Assembly: GCA_016867265.1 (NCBI GenBank)
Contig: VGJW01000004.1
Coordinates: 62,001-126,000, forward strand
DNA from: Candidatus Tanganyikabacteria bacterium
GTDB lineage: Bacteria > Cyanobacteriota > Sericytochromatia > S15B-MN24 > VGJW01
Direction of reading: 5' to 3'
DNA length: 64,000 nt
Part shown: positions 52,693 to 61,491 of the stretch, piece by piece
Layout: each line of letters begins with the position of its first letter
Position numbering within the stretch: the first letter of the stretch is position 1
Position numbers and translations under genes: made by a program
The notes under the pieces: generated by a model
Told to the model about the DNA's origin: nothing
Seen by the model: only the letters and a program-made list of their open reading frames with translations
The model's database searches: none

Positions 52693-53256
52693 TCAGGCGC
52701 CGGGGCGCAGCCGACTCTCGACGAGCTTGACCCACTTCGGAAAGCGACCATGCAGTTGGTCGTAGGCCCACAGGACATCCTTCTCGAGTGCCTGACGTCG
52801 ATCCGCCTTGAGCTTCATGAGGGCCTGCAGGGCCGAGGCCTGCTTCTGCGCATCCTGGGCACGAATGGCCGCGACGAAGGGAGCGAGCTCGTCATGGCGT
52901 TGCTCCAGGTTTCCGGCCAGCCTCTGGAACTCCCCGATCAGGCGCTGGGCCTCGGTGGGTGGCATCTGACGAAAAGCCCCCTGCAGCAGGTCCTGGCTGG
53001 CCGATGAGGGCTGCAGCCATGAGAATCGGGCGTACAGCCCAGGATAGGCCGACTTGAACTGCTTGCCGATCTGCTTCTGGTAGCTGGCGGCGAGCCGAGG
53101 CCCGACCCAGGTGCTGATACGCAACCGGGTCGCCGGCACCACGAGCACCACCACCGCAAGGGCCAGCAAAAGGGTCAGGCCCCATCCCAGCCAAGTCCAC
53201 GCATCACCCACCCTGAACGCCCTCCGGATCGCAATCGCGCATCCATGATGCCCCAT
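52693..53256 (-). CDS. Hypothetical single-span membrane protein
   Basis: 187 residues from the ATG at 53256. One membrane helix (WLGWGLTLLLALAVVVLVV, about 22-42) is followed by a basic helical domain with no Cys (SYQKQIGKQFKSAYPGLY; EKDVLWAYDQLHGRFPKW). Unknown family. The frame is open far upstream, but that part lies in the terminator and NHL gene and is not coding. Confidence 0.6.
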   Translation of the reverse strand: MGHHGCAIAIRRAFRVGDAWTWLGWGLTLLLALAVVVLVVPATRLRISTWVGPRLAASYQKQIGKQFKSAYPGLYARFSWLQPSSASQDLLQGAFRQMPPTEAQRLIGEFQRLAGNLEQRHDELAPFVAAIRAQDAQKQASALQALMKLKADRRQALEKDVLWAYDQLHGRFPKWVKLVESRLRPGA

Positions 53257-53307
53257 GCGCGACGGTATTGGAGGCCGCGCGCCCTCCCCGGACACCTGCC
53301 AATGCGA

Positions 53308-53341
53308 CAAGGGCGGGATTCCCGAAGGAACCCCGCCCTTG
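53308..53341 (-). terminator. Terminator of the NHL-repeat gene
   Basis: On the minus strand, caagggcggggttc and gaatcccgcccttg form a 14-bp stem with one mismatch around ccttcgg-like loop bases, 12 bases after the stop. No T run. Confidence 0.65.
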
Positions 53342-53353
53342 CCCGGACGTCGA

Positions 53354-54694
53354 TCAGAAGTTGGCGAAAGGCGACTTGGAAGGCGCGAACTTCTGGATGC
53401 GGTTGTTGTTGGTGTCGGCCACGTAGACGAAACCATCACGGTCGACGGCGATGCCGGAGGGCTGGTTGAACTGGCCAGAGCCCGCACCCATCCCGCCGAA
53501 CTCGGACAGGAAGGCGCCGTCGCGGTTGAACCGCTGGACCCGGTTGTTGCCGCTGTCGACAACGTAGAGATCACCATTGCGGGGGTCCACGGCGAGGTCG
53601 GTCGGACGCTCGAAGTAGCCGGCGCCCCGGCCACCCCGGAAGCCGAACTGCATCAGCACCTGGCCCTGCAGGTTGACCTTGCGGACAACGCCACCGGCGG
53701 CGGCCGTGTCGTCGATGAAGTAGAGATCATTGTTGGCGTCCGAGGTCAGACCCTTGACACCACCACCGGCAGCGATGGGCGCGAGGGTCCGGCCGGCCGC
53801 GTCCCGAGCAGGCTGGCGGGTAGCGTCGAGAAGCTGGATCTTGCCCTCACCACCGACGGCCACGGCCACCATGCCGTTGCGCAGGACCTCGACGTCGGTC
53901 GGCTTCGAGAGGTTCTCGAACGCACCCTTGGGGTTGGAGGCGCCCACCGAAGTGAAGCTGCGCACGGTGTCGCGGCCGGCATCGGCGGCGAAGAGGTTGC
54001 CGCCGCGATCCACCGCGAGACCGGTGGGGTTCATCAACTCGTTGGTCCACAGGGCGCGACCGAAGGTGTTCTCGATACCGCCGCCGAGGTTGAGCTTCTT
54101 GATGGCCCAGACCTGCACCGGAGTCGTGATGTTGCCGAACAGCAGGTAGTTGTCCAAGGACAGGACGTAAAGGCTCTGGGCGCCACGGTTGTCCTCGGCA
54201 TAGGCCGGGTCGATGGCCAGCGAACGGGGCCGATTGAGGTTGCCCATCGCCACGATGAAGGCATTCGGCAGCGCATCAATCTGGGCCGTCAGGCGGATGT
54301 CTGCGGCCGCGACGGTGCCACCGGGCAGGACGTCGACCAGGACGTCGCCGCCGCCCTGCAGGAAGGTGTAGCCGGGCTTGTCCACGACGAGGCGCACGCG
54401 CTGGGCGGGGACACCGGTGATGGTGAAGCGACCGCTGCCGTCCGTACGGATGGGCTGGCCGGCCTGGAGGCCTTGGGTCTCGACACGGACATCCGAGATG
54501 CCGAGGCCGGTGCGAGCATCGATCACGCGCCCGGTGACCGTTCCGGTCGCCACGTTCTGGACGGGCATCGAGGAACCGCCCGAGAAGCGATCGTCGGGCA
54601 ACGCCACCGTCGCGGTGCGCCCCCCGCACCCTGCGAGCAGGACGGAACCCAGAGCAAGGAGTGCAACCTTGCGAAGGACCGACTGACCGACCAT
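53354..54694 (-). CDS. NHL-repeat beta-propeller lipoprotein
   Basis: 446 residues from the ATG at 54694 (after gaggggggtctcgaa). The lipobox VLLAGC sets Cys near 22. A carboxypeptidase-regulatory-like unit at 45-120 (GTVTGRVIDARTGLGISDV) is followed by five or six NHL blades (GYFERPTDLAVDPRNGDLYV, QPSGIAVDRDGFVYVADTNN). NHL propellers bind proteins or sugars in the envelope. Upstream lies TTAA-N7-TTAA at 54721. Related in design to the lipoprotein at 14.8 kb. Confidence 0.88.
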   Translation of the reverse strand: MVGQSVLRKVALLALGSVLLAGCGGRTATVALPDDRFSGGSSMPVQNVATGTVTGRVIDARTGLGISDVRVETQGLQAGQPIRTDGSGRFTITGVPAQRVRLVVDKPGYTFLQGGGDVLVDVLPGGTVAAADIRLTAQIDALPNAFIVAMGNLNRPRSLAIDPAYAEDNRGAQSLYVLSLDNYLLFGNITTPVQVWAIKKLNLGGGIENTFGRALWTNELMNPTGLAVDRGGNLFAADAGRDTVRSFTSVGASNPKGAFENLSKPTDVEVLRNGMVAVAVGGEGKIQLLDATRQPARDAAGRTLAPIAAGGGVKGLTSDANNDLYFIDDTAAAGGVVRKVNLQGQVLMQFGFRGGRGAGYFERPTDLAVDPRNGDLYVVDSGNNRVQRFNRDGAFLSEFGGMGAGSGQFNQPSGIAVDRDGFVYVADTNNNRIQKFAPSKSPFANF

Positions 54695-54720
54695 TTCGAG
54701 ACCCCCCTCGACCTCGCCGA

Positions 54721-54735
54721 TTAAAGACGAGTTAA
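54721..54735. promoter_or_regulatory. TTAA-N7-TTAA site upstream of the NHL lipoprotein
   Basis: ttaaagacgagttaa, two TTAA halves with 7 bases between. The same 10-mer ttaaagacga occurs at 46051-46060 upstream of the LysM gene, and another TTAA-N7-TTAA lies at 63563-63577. A shared regulator or promoter element is possible. Confidence 0.35.
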
Positions 54736-54847
54736 TCCTGTTCTGTCTATCGGGGTTTCCCGATGCCATCTTGCCTCTCGAGGGTTGAGCGTCGTTCAAG
54801 CTTCTCCAAAGGTTGGTTTAAGCCCCCGCCGGACGCCCGGAGAGCGC

Positions 54848-55798
54848 CTAGCGCTTGGTGCCGACGGTCGGTGCCGGAGCCCCGAGCACGGGAGTCAGCC
54901 AGTGATGGTAGCGGGCAAGGGAACCCCGGACGGCCTGGTAGTAGACCTCGCGGATACGGGCCGTCAGAGCCCCCATCTGGCCCGTGCCGATGGCCCGATG
55001 ATCGACATGGCTGACCCACGCCAGCTGGGCACCGGTACCGCAGATGAAGATTTCGTCCGCCACGTAGACCTCGGTCCTGTCGATGGCACGGGAAACGGTC
55101 TTGATGCCGAACTCGCGGTCCGCGATTTCCATGATGCTGCTGCGCGTGATCCCCTCGAGAATGTTGTCGGCAACGCCGGGGGTGATCAGGACGCCATCGC
55201 GCACCATGAAGAAGTTTTCGGCAGATCCCTCGCAGACGTGGCCGTCCGGATTGAGGAACAGGCCCTCGTCGAAGCCGTTCATGACGGCCTCGGTCTTGCA
55301 CAGGGCGCTGTTGATGTAGGCACCGATGATCTTGGCCCGGGCAGGCACGGCGGTATCGTCGATGCGCCGCCACGAGGACGTCCCGAGATGAAGGCCGCGC
55401 GCCGTGTCGACGTAGTTGCCCATCGGCGCCGCGTAGATATGGAACTCGTCATTCAGGCCGTGCAGGCGCACGCCGATGATCTCGTCCCCCTTGTAAAGCG
55501 TCGGCCGCAGGTAGATATCCTGACGATAGCCCGTGGCACGCGCCAGTTCGACCGACCGCGCCACCATGGACTCCACCGTGTCGGGCAGCTCCATGAAGAG
55601 GATCTTCGCGTTGCGGGCCATCCGCCGGAAATGCTCGTGGGCGTGCAGCAGGTACATCTCGCCCTGCTCTTCGTTCCAGTAGGCCCGAATGCCCTCGAAG
55701 CAACCGGTCCCGTAGTTGAAGCCGTGGGCCATGATCGAGATGCGGGCATCTTCCACGGGCACGACCCTGCCCTTGAAGTACGCCATCGATCTACCCAT
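54848..55798 (-). CDS. ilvE: Branched-chain amino acid aminotransferase
   Basis: 316 residues from ATG at 55798 (after gaggacagg). PLP fold-type IV: MAHGFNYGTGCFEGIRAY, the arm YLRPTLYKGDEIIGV, Schiff-base Lys in CKTEAVMNGFDEGL, and EGSAENFFMVRDGVLITP. It interconverts leucine, isoleucine and valine with their 2-oxo acids using glutamate. Single gene between the NHL lipoprotein and ruvB, all on the minus strand. Confidence 0.95.
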   Translation of the reverse strand: MGRSMAYFKGRVVPVEDARISIMAHGFNYGTGCFEGIRAYWNEEQGEMYLLHAHEHFRRMARNAKILFMELPDTVESMVARSVELARATGYRQDIYLRPTLYKGDEIIGVRLHGLNDEFHIYAAPMGNYVDTARGLHLGTSSWRRIDDTAVPARAKIIGAYINSALCKTEAVMNGFDEGLFLNPDGHVCEGSAENFFMVRDGVLITPGVADNILEGITRSSIMEIADREFGIKTVSRAIDRTEVYVADEIFICGTGAQLAWVSHVDHRAIGTGQMGALTARIREVYYQAVRGSLARYHHWLTPVLGAPAPTVGTKR

Positions 55799-55903
55799 GA
55801 AAGCCTGTCCTCGTCGTTGACCGGAAGCGCTCGCAGCCTGCGGGCGCCATCGCCCGGGTGCGCCGGGGCGCACCACCATGGGCCATTATAGACCGAACCA
55901 CGC

Positions 55904-57001
55904 TCAGGACGGGAATGCCAGCGACTCCTGGCCGCCGGGATCGGGGCCAAGGCCCATGTGCCTCCACGCCAGCGGGGTCGCCTGGCGCCCTCGAGGCGTC
56001 CGCTGGAGGAAGCCCGCCTGGATGAGATAGGGCTCCACGACATCCTCGAGCGTCGCGGCCTCGAGGCCGACGGCGGCGGCCAGCGCCTCCATGCCGACAG
56101 GGCCGCCCCGATGCGCCACCAGCAACGTCGCGAGGACCTCCCGGTCGAGATCGTCGAGACCGCGGTCGTCAATCTCGAGGTGCGCGAGGGCGGCTGTCGC
56201 CCGGGCCTCATCGATGGGCCCCGGATCGCGGACCTGCACGTGATCCCGCACCCGACGAAGCAGCCGCAAGCCGACACGGGGCGTGCCCCGCGAACGACTG
56301 CCAATCGCGACGGCACCTTCCGGCTGCAGGTCCAGGCCCAGGAGGCCGGCTTCACGCAGCAGGATCGCGGCCATGTCCTCGGGCGCATAGAATCGCAGGC
56401 GCGCCACGAGACCGAAGCGATGGCGCAAAGGGCTGGACAGCGCACCGGCACGTGTCGTCGCGCCGACCAGCGTGAAGCGCGGCAAGGGTACGCGGCGGAT
56501 CTGCGCCGTCGTGCCCTTGCCCAGCACCAGGTCCAGCACGAAGTCCTCCATGGCCGGATAGAGCAACTCCTCGGCAACCGGCGTCAGCCGGTGAATCTCA
56601 TCGATGAACAAGACATCCCCGGGCTCGAGCCGCGCAAGGAAGCCGGCGAGGTCCCGAGGGCGCTCGAGACCGGGCGCAGACGTCACATGGCACCGCGATC
56701 CCATCTCGTAGGCCGCGATCTGGGCCAGGGTCGTCTTGCCAAGGCCCGGTGGACCGTGGAGCAGGAGGTGCTCGAGTGCCTCTCCCCGCTGACGCGCTGC
56801 CGTGAGCGCGACCTGCAGCTGCGCCTTGACCTCGGGCTGGCCGACCAGGTCGACAAGTGCCGTTGGGCGCGTGCTCGCCGGTCCTCCGTCCTCGGCTGTC
56901 GCCTCTGGCGAAAGCAGGCGCGCCTGGCGCACCGGAGGGTCGACGGCACGCGCCGATTGGTCCGGCTCGCCCGGGTCACCGACCGCGCGGACGACGGTCA
57001 C
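55904..57001 (-). CDS. ruvB: Holliday junction branch migration ATPase RuvB
   Basis: 365 residues, GTG start. AAA+ motor: Walker [13 protein letters not shown], Walker [11 protein letters not shown], sensor 1 LVGATTRAG, Arg finger region SSPLRHRFG, and the C-terminal winged-helix domain ([37 protein letters not shown]). An N-terminal extension of about 45 residues precedes the usual start. It works as a ring on each side of RuvA; ruvA and ruvC lie 700 bases away on the same strand, with an MBL hydrolase gene between. Confidence 0.95.
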   Translation of the reverse strand: MTVVRAVGDPGEPDQSARAVDPPVRQARLLSPEATAEDGGPASTRPTALVDLVGQPEVKAQLQVALTAARQRGEALEHLLLHGPPGLGKTTLAQIAAYEMGSRCHVTSAPGLERPRDLAGFLARLEPGDVLFIDEIHRLTPVAEELLYPAMEDFVLDLVLGKGTTAQIRRVPLPRFTLVGATTRAGALSSPLRHRFGLVARLRFYAPEDMAAILLREAGLLGLDLQPEGAVAIGSRSRGTPRVGLRLLRRVRDHVQVRDPGPIDEARATAALAHLEIDDRGLDDLDREVLATLLVAHRGGPVGMEALAAAVGLEAATLEDVVEPYLIQAGFLQRTPRGRQATPLAWRHMGLGPDPGGQESLAFPS

Positions 57002-57059
57002 GCCGTGGCCCCTTGGCGGCGGCGCTGGGCTCTCATGGCCTCATGCTAGCATGCGCCCC

Positions 57060-57692
57060 ATGTACCTCGAGACCTTTGCCGTGGGCGCCTTCAGGTGCAA
57101 CTGCACGATCGTGGGCGACCCTGCAACGGGCAAGGCCATCGTGGTCGACCCCGGCGACGAAGCGGCCGGCATCCTCGCGCGACTCGAGGAGGCTGGCCTC
57201 GAGCCGGCCATTCTCTTTCACACCCACGCCCACCTCGACCACTACATGGCGACCCGACGCCTGAAGGAACGGTTTCCGGCCGCACGCGTCGTGCTGCATG
57301 AAGCCGACATGCCCCTTTGGGAAGCGACACAAGTCCAGGCGCGGATGTTCGGCTTCCAGGTCGAGGACCCGTGCCGACCGGACATGCATGCGGGCCACGG
57401 GGAGAGGCTCGAGGCGGGTAGCGTCACCGGGACGGTCCTTCACACGCCCGGCCACACTCCGGGGTCGTGTTGCCTGCATGTGTCCGAGGCGGACTTGGTA
57501 TGTGCCGGGGACACGCTCTTCCGACGCAGCGTCGGCCGGACGGATCTCTGGGGCGGCTCCGCTCAGACGCTTGCGCGTTCCATCCGGAACACGCTCTACG
57601 CCTTGCCGGGCAAAACGCGTGTCATCGCGGGGCACGGCCCGGCCACCACCATCGGCGAGGAGCAGGTCGCGAATCCCTTCGTGAGCGCCTAG
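57060..57692 (+). CDS. MBL-fold hydrolase (GloB-like)
   Basis: 210 residues. The metal motif FHTHAHLDHYMA (HxHxDH), His in TPGHTPGSCC, Asp in CAGDTLFRRSVGRTDL and His in VIAGHGPATTIG mark the hydroxyacylglutathione hydrolase-like group of metallo-beta-lactamase folds. The substrate cannot be fixed; thioester or related metabolites are usual. ATG at 57060 is preferred for fit to the family; another ATG lies at 57051. It is encoded on the strand opposite the flanking ruv genes. Confidence 0.87.
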   Translation: MYLETFAVGAFRCNCTIVGDPATGKAIVVDPGDEAAGILARLEEAGLEPAILFHTHAHLDHYMATRRLKERFPAARVVLHEADMPLWEATQVQARMFGFQVEDPCRPDMHAGHGERLEAGSVTGTVLHTPGHTPGSCCLHVSEADLVCAGDTLFRRSVGRTDLWGGSAQTLARSIRNTLYALPGKTRVIAGHGPATTIGEEQVANPFVSA

Positions 57693-58282
57693 GGCCTCAG
57701 GCCTTGGACGAGGCGCATGGCCTGACGGAAACCCTCCTCGAAGCCGCGATCGGCATCCAGGCTGGCGACGGCCGCACGCGCCTCCTGCACCTGGACGTCG
57801 AGGCCGACCAGCGCGTCCTCGATGGCCCTGCGCCAGGCTTCCCCCGGCACGGGAAGTGACTCGGGCAACACCAGCGGCAGGCCGGACACGCGGGGTTTCA
57901 GCTCGACCACGAGGCGCTGGGCGAGCTTGGCACCGACCTTGGGCGCCCGCGCCAGGGTACGCGGATCGTCATCCGCAATGGCCCGGGCAATCTCGGCGGC
58001 CGTCAGCAGGCCCAGCAGCCCCATGGCCACCTTGTTGCCCACCCCCGTGACCCCGGACAGCAGCTTGAACATACGCCGGTCCTCGGGCGACGCGAAGCCG
58101 AGCAGGGCCATCTCGTCCTCTCGGTGGACCAGTTGTGTCAGCACGCGCACCTCATGGCCCGGGCCCGGCAGCATCGCGAGGTGCCTCGCGCCACACTGCA
58201 CCCGGTAGCCCACGCCGGAGACGGCCAGGACGAGGCTGTCTTCGTCGACCTCGACCAGTTGCCCCTGCAGATGGTCAATCAT
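57689..58282 (-). CDS. ruvA: Holliday junction DNA helicase subunit RuvA
   Basis: 197 residues: OB fold (MIDHLQGQLVEVDEDSLVL), helix-hairpin-helix region (LLSGVTGVGNKVAMGLLG, DDPRTLARAPKVGAKLAQRL) and a C-terminal helix bundle that contacts RuvB. It overlaps the ruvC stop (ATGA), so translation is coupled. Confidence 0.94.
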   Translation of the reverse strand: MIDHLQGQLVEVDEDSLVLAVSGVGYRVQCGARHLAMLPGPGHEVRVLTQLVHREDEMALLGFASPEDRRMFKLLSGVTGVGNKVAMGLLGLLTAAEIARAIADDDPRTLARAPKVGAKLAQRLVVELKPRVSGLPLVLPESLPVPGEAWRRAIEDALVGLDVQVQEARAAVASLDADRGFEEGFRQAMRLVQGLRP

Positions 58283-58797
58283 CGGCCCCTTGCCCCCTCG
58301 GCCCGTCCAGGCACCAGGTTACGAAGGCCGCGGTGCTGTTGGTGGCAAAGGGCCACGGCCAAGGCGTCGGCGGCATCATCGGGCTTGGGAATTCGCTCCA
58401 GACCGAGCATCTGGCGCACCGCCTCCTGCACCTCGCGCTTCGGAGCCCGACCCGAACCCGTCACCGCCTGCTTGACCGCCATGGGCACGTAGGCATGCAC
58501 GGCCAGCCCCCGGGAGGCCAGGGTCGCCAGGATGCATCCCCTGGCCATGGCCACCTGCATCCCCGTCGTGATGTTGTTGACAAAGAACAGGTCCTCGACC
58601 GCGACCTCGTCAGGCTGGTACTCGCGCAGCAGCCCGTCGAGGTCCTGCTGGATCTCGAGCAGGCGCTCGGCAATCGGCAGATCCCGTGCCGTCACGACTG
58701 CACCGGCAGCGACGCAGGCGGGGTACCTGGGGCGGGAAGTGTCCACCAAGCCGTAGCCCACCGTCGCCAAGCCGGGGTCGATGCCCATGATCCGCAT
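58279..58797 (-). CDS. ruvC: Holliday junction resolvase RuvC
   Basis: 172 residues from the ATG at 58797. Catalytic acids lie in MGIDPGLATVGYG (Asp), AVEDLFFVNNITTGMQVA (Glu) and the C-terminal KPDDAADALAVALCH (Asp pair). RuvC cuts Holliday junctions after RuvAB migration. The frame is open to 58827, but the residues before this Met do not fit the family. Confidence 0.95.
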   Translation of the reverse strand: MRIMGIDPGLATVGYGLVDTSRPRYPACVAAGAVVTARDLPIAERLLEIQQDLDGLLREYQPDEVAVEDLFFVNNITTGMQVAMARGCILATLASRGLAVHAYVPMAVKQAVTGSGRAPKREVQEAVRQMLGLERIPKPDDAADALAVALCHQQHRGLRNLVPGRAEGARGR

Positions 58798-58829
58798 GCT
58801 GGCACCAGTGTACGGGCCTGACGCCATTC

Positions 58830-58858
58830 TTGACAGGCCCCATGGGCGGTGTTAACGT
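58830..58858 (+). promoter_or_regulatory. Sigma-70 promoter of rne/rng
   Basis: TTGACA (58830-58835), 17-base spacer and TAACGT (58853-58858). The -35 element is a perfect match to consensus. Confidence 0.7.
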
Positions 58859-59109
58859 TCCTATGGGTTTTCTGCGCGGCTCCCCTTGCGGTTGGAGCGC
58901 GAAAATCCCCCGATCCCATCCACCCACCCGAACCCACGGTCCGCTGGACGTCGGCACCACAAAGCCGCGGTCGCGACCGTCGAGGGTCCAGACCCATTAT
59001 TCACGGCGCCCTGCAACATCGGTCGGCGCGACCTTGGCCCCCGAGGCCAGGCTCGGCATCCCGTTGTCACCGCAGGACGGCGGGGTCGCGCGCAGCCTAA
59101 GGAGGCCGT
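58859..59109 (+). promoter_or_regulatory. Long untranslated leader of rne/rng
   Basis: About 245 nt lie between the predicted start site and the GTG. A hairpin is visible around 58874-58901 (gcgcggctcc...ggagcgcg). Leaders of this length are known to mediate autoregulation by RNase E in other bacteria; here it is inference. Nothing else recognised. Confidence 0.5.
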
Positions 59110-61491
59110 GTGAGCAAACAGATCGTCATCAGCGAGAACAACAATCTCGCCGTCGTGTTCGAGGGCAGCAAGGCCGCCGAATTCATCATGCGCCAAGGCG
59201 ATCAGTTCGTCGGCGACATCATCCTCGGCCGCGTGGAATCGATCGTTCCGGCCATCGAGGCCATGTTCATCGACATCGGCCATGACAAGAACGGTTTCAT
59301 CCACACTGCCGACATGCCGGCGGAGCACAACCGCCGCCACGGCAAGCAGAAGCCCCTCGACGCCGGGCAACGCGTGCTCGTCCAGATCGCCAAGGCGCCG
59401 ACCGGCACGAAGGGTGCCAGGCTCTCTGGCCGCATCTCGGTACCCGGGCGCTTCCTCGTGTTCGTTCCGCATGACAATCGGGTCTGCATCTCGCGCCGGA
59501 TCACCGAAGGCAAGGAGCGGGATCGCCTAAAGCGGATCGCCACCGACCTGAAGGACCCCGGCCACGGCCTCATCGTCCGTACCGAAGCCGTCGGTGCTTC
59601 CGAAGAGGAACTGCGCAAGGATGTCGACGAGTTGATCGAACGCTGGGCGGCCATCCTGCACGAGGCCCAGACGCGTCCCTCGCCGGCCCTGCTGCACCGC
59701 GATCAAGACCTGATCACCCGCGTCATCCGCGACTGGGTGTCGGCCGACATCGACAAGCTTGTCATCGACACGGAGGAGGGCTTTGCCAAGGCAAAGACCA
59801 TCCTGCAGGACTGGATGCCCGACATGGTGGAGCGCCTCGAACTCCACCGCGGCAAGGACATCATGAGCGCCTACCGCATCGGCCACGAACTGGAGCAAGC
59901 CATCCAGAAGACCGTGCGCCTCCCGTCGGGCGGCTCGATCGTCATCGAGCTTACCGAGGCCCTGAGCGTCATCGACGTCAACTCGGGACGCCTCACGAGC
60001 AGCAAGAGCCTGCAGGACACGGTGCTCCGCACCAACCTCGAGGCTGCCCAGGAGATTGCCCGTCAGATTCGCCTGCGCGACATCGGCGGCATCATCATCA
60101 TCGACTTCATCAGCATGGATTACGCGCAGGACCGCCAGAAAGTGCATCGTGCGCTGGAGGATGCCCTGCGGCCTGACAAGAGTCGTCCGCAGATCTCCGC
60201 GTCCTTTTCGGAGCACGGCCTGATCGAGGTCGCGCGTCGTCGCCAGGGCCAGAGTCTGGTCGAGCAGCTGACGACCGTCTGCAATACGTGCAAGGGCGCC
60301 GGTCGCCACCGCAATGACGTCTTCCGGACTGGCGTCGTCGTGCCCGTCTTGACTGCCGATACCGGCAGCGAGGACGAGGAAGGCCTCCAGGCCGAGGATC
60401 TGCTGGGTGCCGCCGTGGGCGACTCCGGGTCCTTCGAGGTGGTCGAGGGCGGCTCGGGTTCATCAGCCCCTGCAGCGAGCCACGCCTCGCGGCAAGAGAA
60501 CGAGGAGGAGCGCGAGGGTGGCCGTCGCCGTCGCCGCCGCCGCCGTGGTGGACGTGGGCGCGGACGGGACGAGCGGTCCCAAGACGAAGATTCGGACGAC
60601 GAGGGTGCCGACGCAGGCGGCGATGACATCTCCATGCCCGTTGTCGAGGTGATGACGCTCGACGATGACGAGGATGCGGGCGACGAGGACGAGTCCGAGG
60701 GCTCCGCTGGGGATCGGGACAATCAGGGCGGAGACGATGGCGAACGCCGTGGCCGCCGCCGCCGCCGCCGTGGGCGTGGCCGTGGCGATCGCGGCCGAGA
60801 TCGTGACCGGGATCGGGATCGCCCCGTGGCGGCCGCATCGGAAGTAGCGGGAGGGCCTGATGAGGGTCCCGGCTTCGTCAGACCGGGCGTGCGCCCGGGT
60901 TCGGGCTTCGCGCGTCCCGCTGCGGAACCGGCGCCGGCTGTGGCCACTGTCGCCGTGCAGGCGCCTGTGGTGACCGCTCCGCAACCCGCAGCGGAAGACA
61001 AGGGTGCCCCCAAGCTGCCCAAGGGCCTGACGCCGCCCCGGCCCGTGGTGGGTCCTGTCACCCGGACGGAGCCCTATCGTCCCCGGGCAACGGGCAGTCG
61101 CCCCCAGATGGTGATGAGGGAGATCGCTCCCGGCATCATGCAGATGGTTCCGGTAGGACAGGAGCCTGAACCTGTCGCGGTGCAGGAGGCCTCTGTAGCC
61201 GCTGATGAGTCGGCCACGACGATCGTGGCCGAGGTCGCAACTGCGGTGACGGTCGAGGAGCCTGTCGCCACGGCGACTTCCGTAGAGGAAGCCGAGGCAA
61301 CCGAGGTTGCACCTGTGGACAAGCCCAAGCCAAAGCGAGGTACGCGGCGCTTGGCAAGCCCGGAATCGACCGTGGCGGCAACGGAAGCGGCCGGAGCAGA
61401 GGCCTCCGAACCAGCCAGCAAGCTGGGCTCGCTGGTGGCCAAGGCCAAGGCGGTGATCCCGGGTCGCGGCCGCCGTCCGACCGAGGGTTGA
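59110..61491 (+). CDS. rne: Ribonuclease E/G family endoribonuclease
   Basis: 793 residues, GTG start after aaggaggccgt. S1 domain at 35-125 (GDIILGRVESIVPAIEAMFI, GARLSGRISVPGRFLVFVPH), then the 5'-sensor and DNase I-like catalytic domain with metal acids in ALSVIDVNSGRL and IIIIDFISMD, and the Zn-link CNTCKGAG near 400. The order and wording of the core resemble cyanobacterial RNase E. The last 380 residues are disordered, with Arg blocks (RRRRRRRRGGRGRG) and acidic runs, as in RNase E scaffold regions that bind RNA and partners. It starts mRNA decay and rRNA processing. Overlaps the next gene. Confidence 0.93.
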   Translation: MSKQIVISENNNLAVVFEGSKAAEFIMRQGDQFVGDIILGRVESIVPAIEAMFIDIGHDKNGFIHTADMPAEHNRRHGKQKPLDAGQRVLVQIAKAPTGTKGARLSGRISVPGRFLVFVPHDNRVCISRRITEGKERDRLKRIATDLKDPGHGLIVRTEAVGASEEELRKDVDELIERWAAILHEAQTRPSPALLHRDQDLITRVIRDWVSADIDKLVIDTEEGFAKAKTILQDWMPDMVERLELHRGKDIMSAYRIGHELEQAIQKTVRLPSGGSIVIELTEALSVIDVNSGRLTSSKSLQDTVLRTNLEAAQEIARQIRLRDIGGIIIIDFISMDYAQDRQKVHRALEDALRPDKSRPQISASFSEHGLIEVARRRQGQSLVEQLTTVCNTCKGAGRHRNDVFRTGVVVPVLTADTGSEDEEGLQAEDLLGAAVGDSGSFEVVEGGSGSSAPAASHASRQENEEEREGGRRRRRRRRGGRGRGRDERSQDEDSDDEGADAGGDDISMPVVEVMTLDDDEDAGDEDESEGSAGDRDNQGGDDGERRGRRRRRRGRGRGDRGRDRDRDRDRPVAAASEVAGGPDEGPGFVRPGVRPGSGFARPAAEPAPAVATVAVQAPVVTAPQPAAEDKGAPKLPKGLTPPRPVVGPVTRTEPYRPRATGSRPQMVMREIAPGIMQMVPVGQEPEPVAVQEASVAADESATTIVAEVATAVTVEEPVATATSVEEAEATEVAPVDKPKPKRGTRRLASPESTVAATEAAGAEASEPASKLGSLVAKAKAVIPGRGRRPTEG

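Noticed and set aside
54721-54735. Calling TTAA-N7-TTAA a CtrA site and the organism an alphaproteobacterium
   Set aside because: Gene order of rpmG-rpsR and dapA-rnj and the RNase E type point elsewhere, and only a few sites were seen, so the motif is reported without a regulator.
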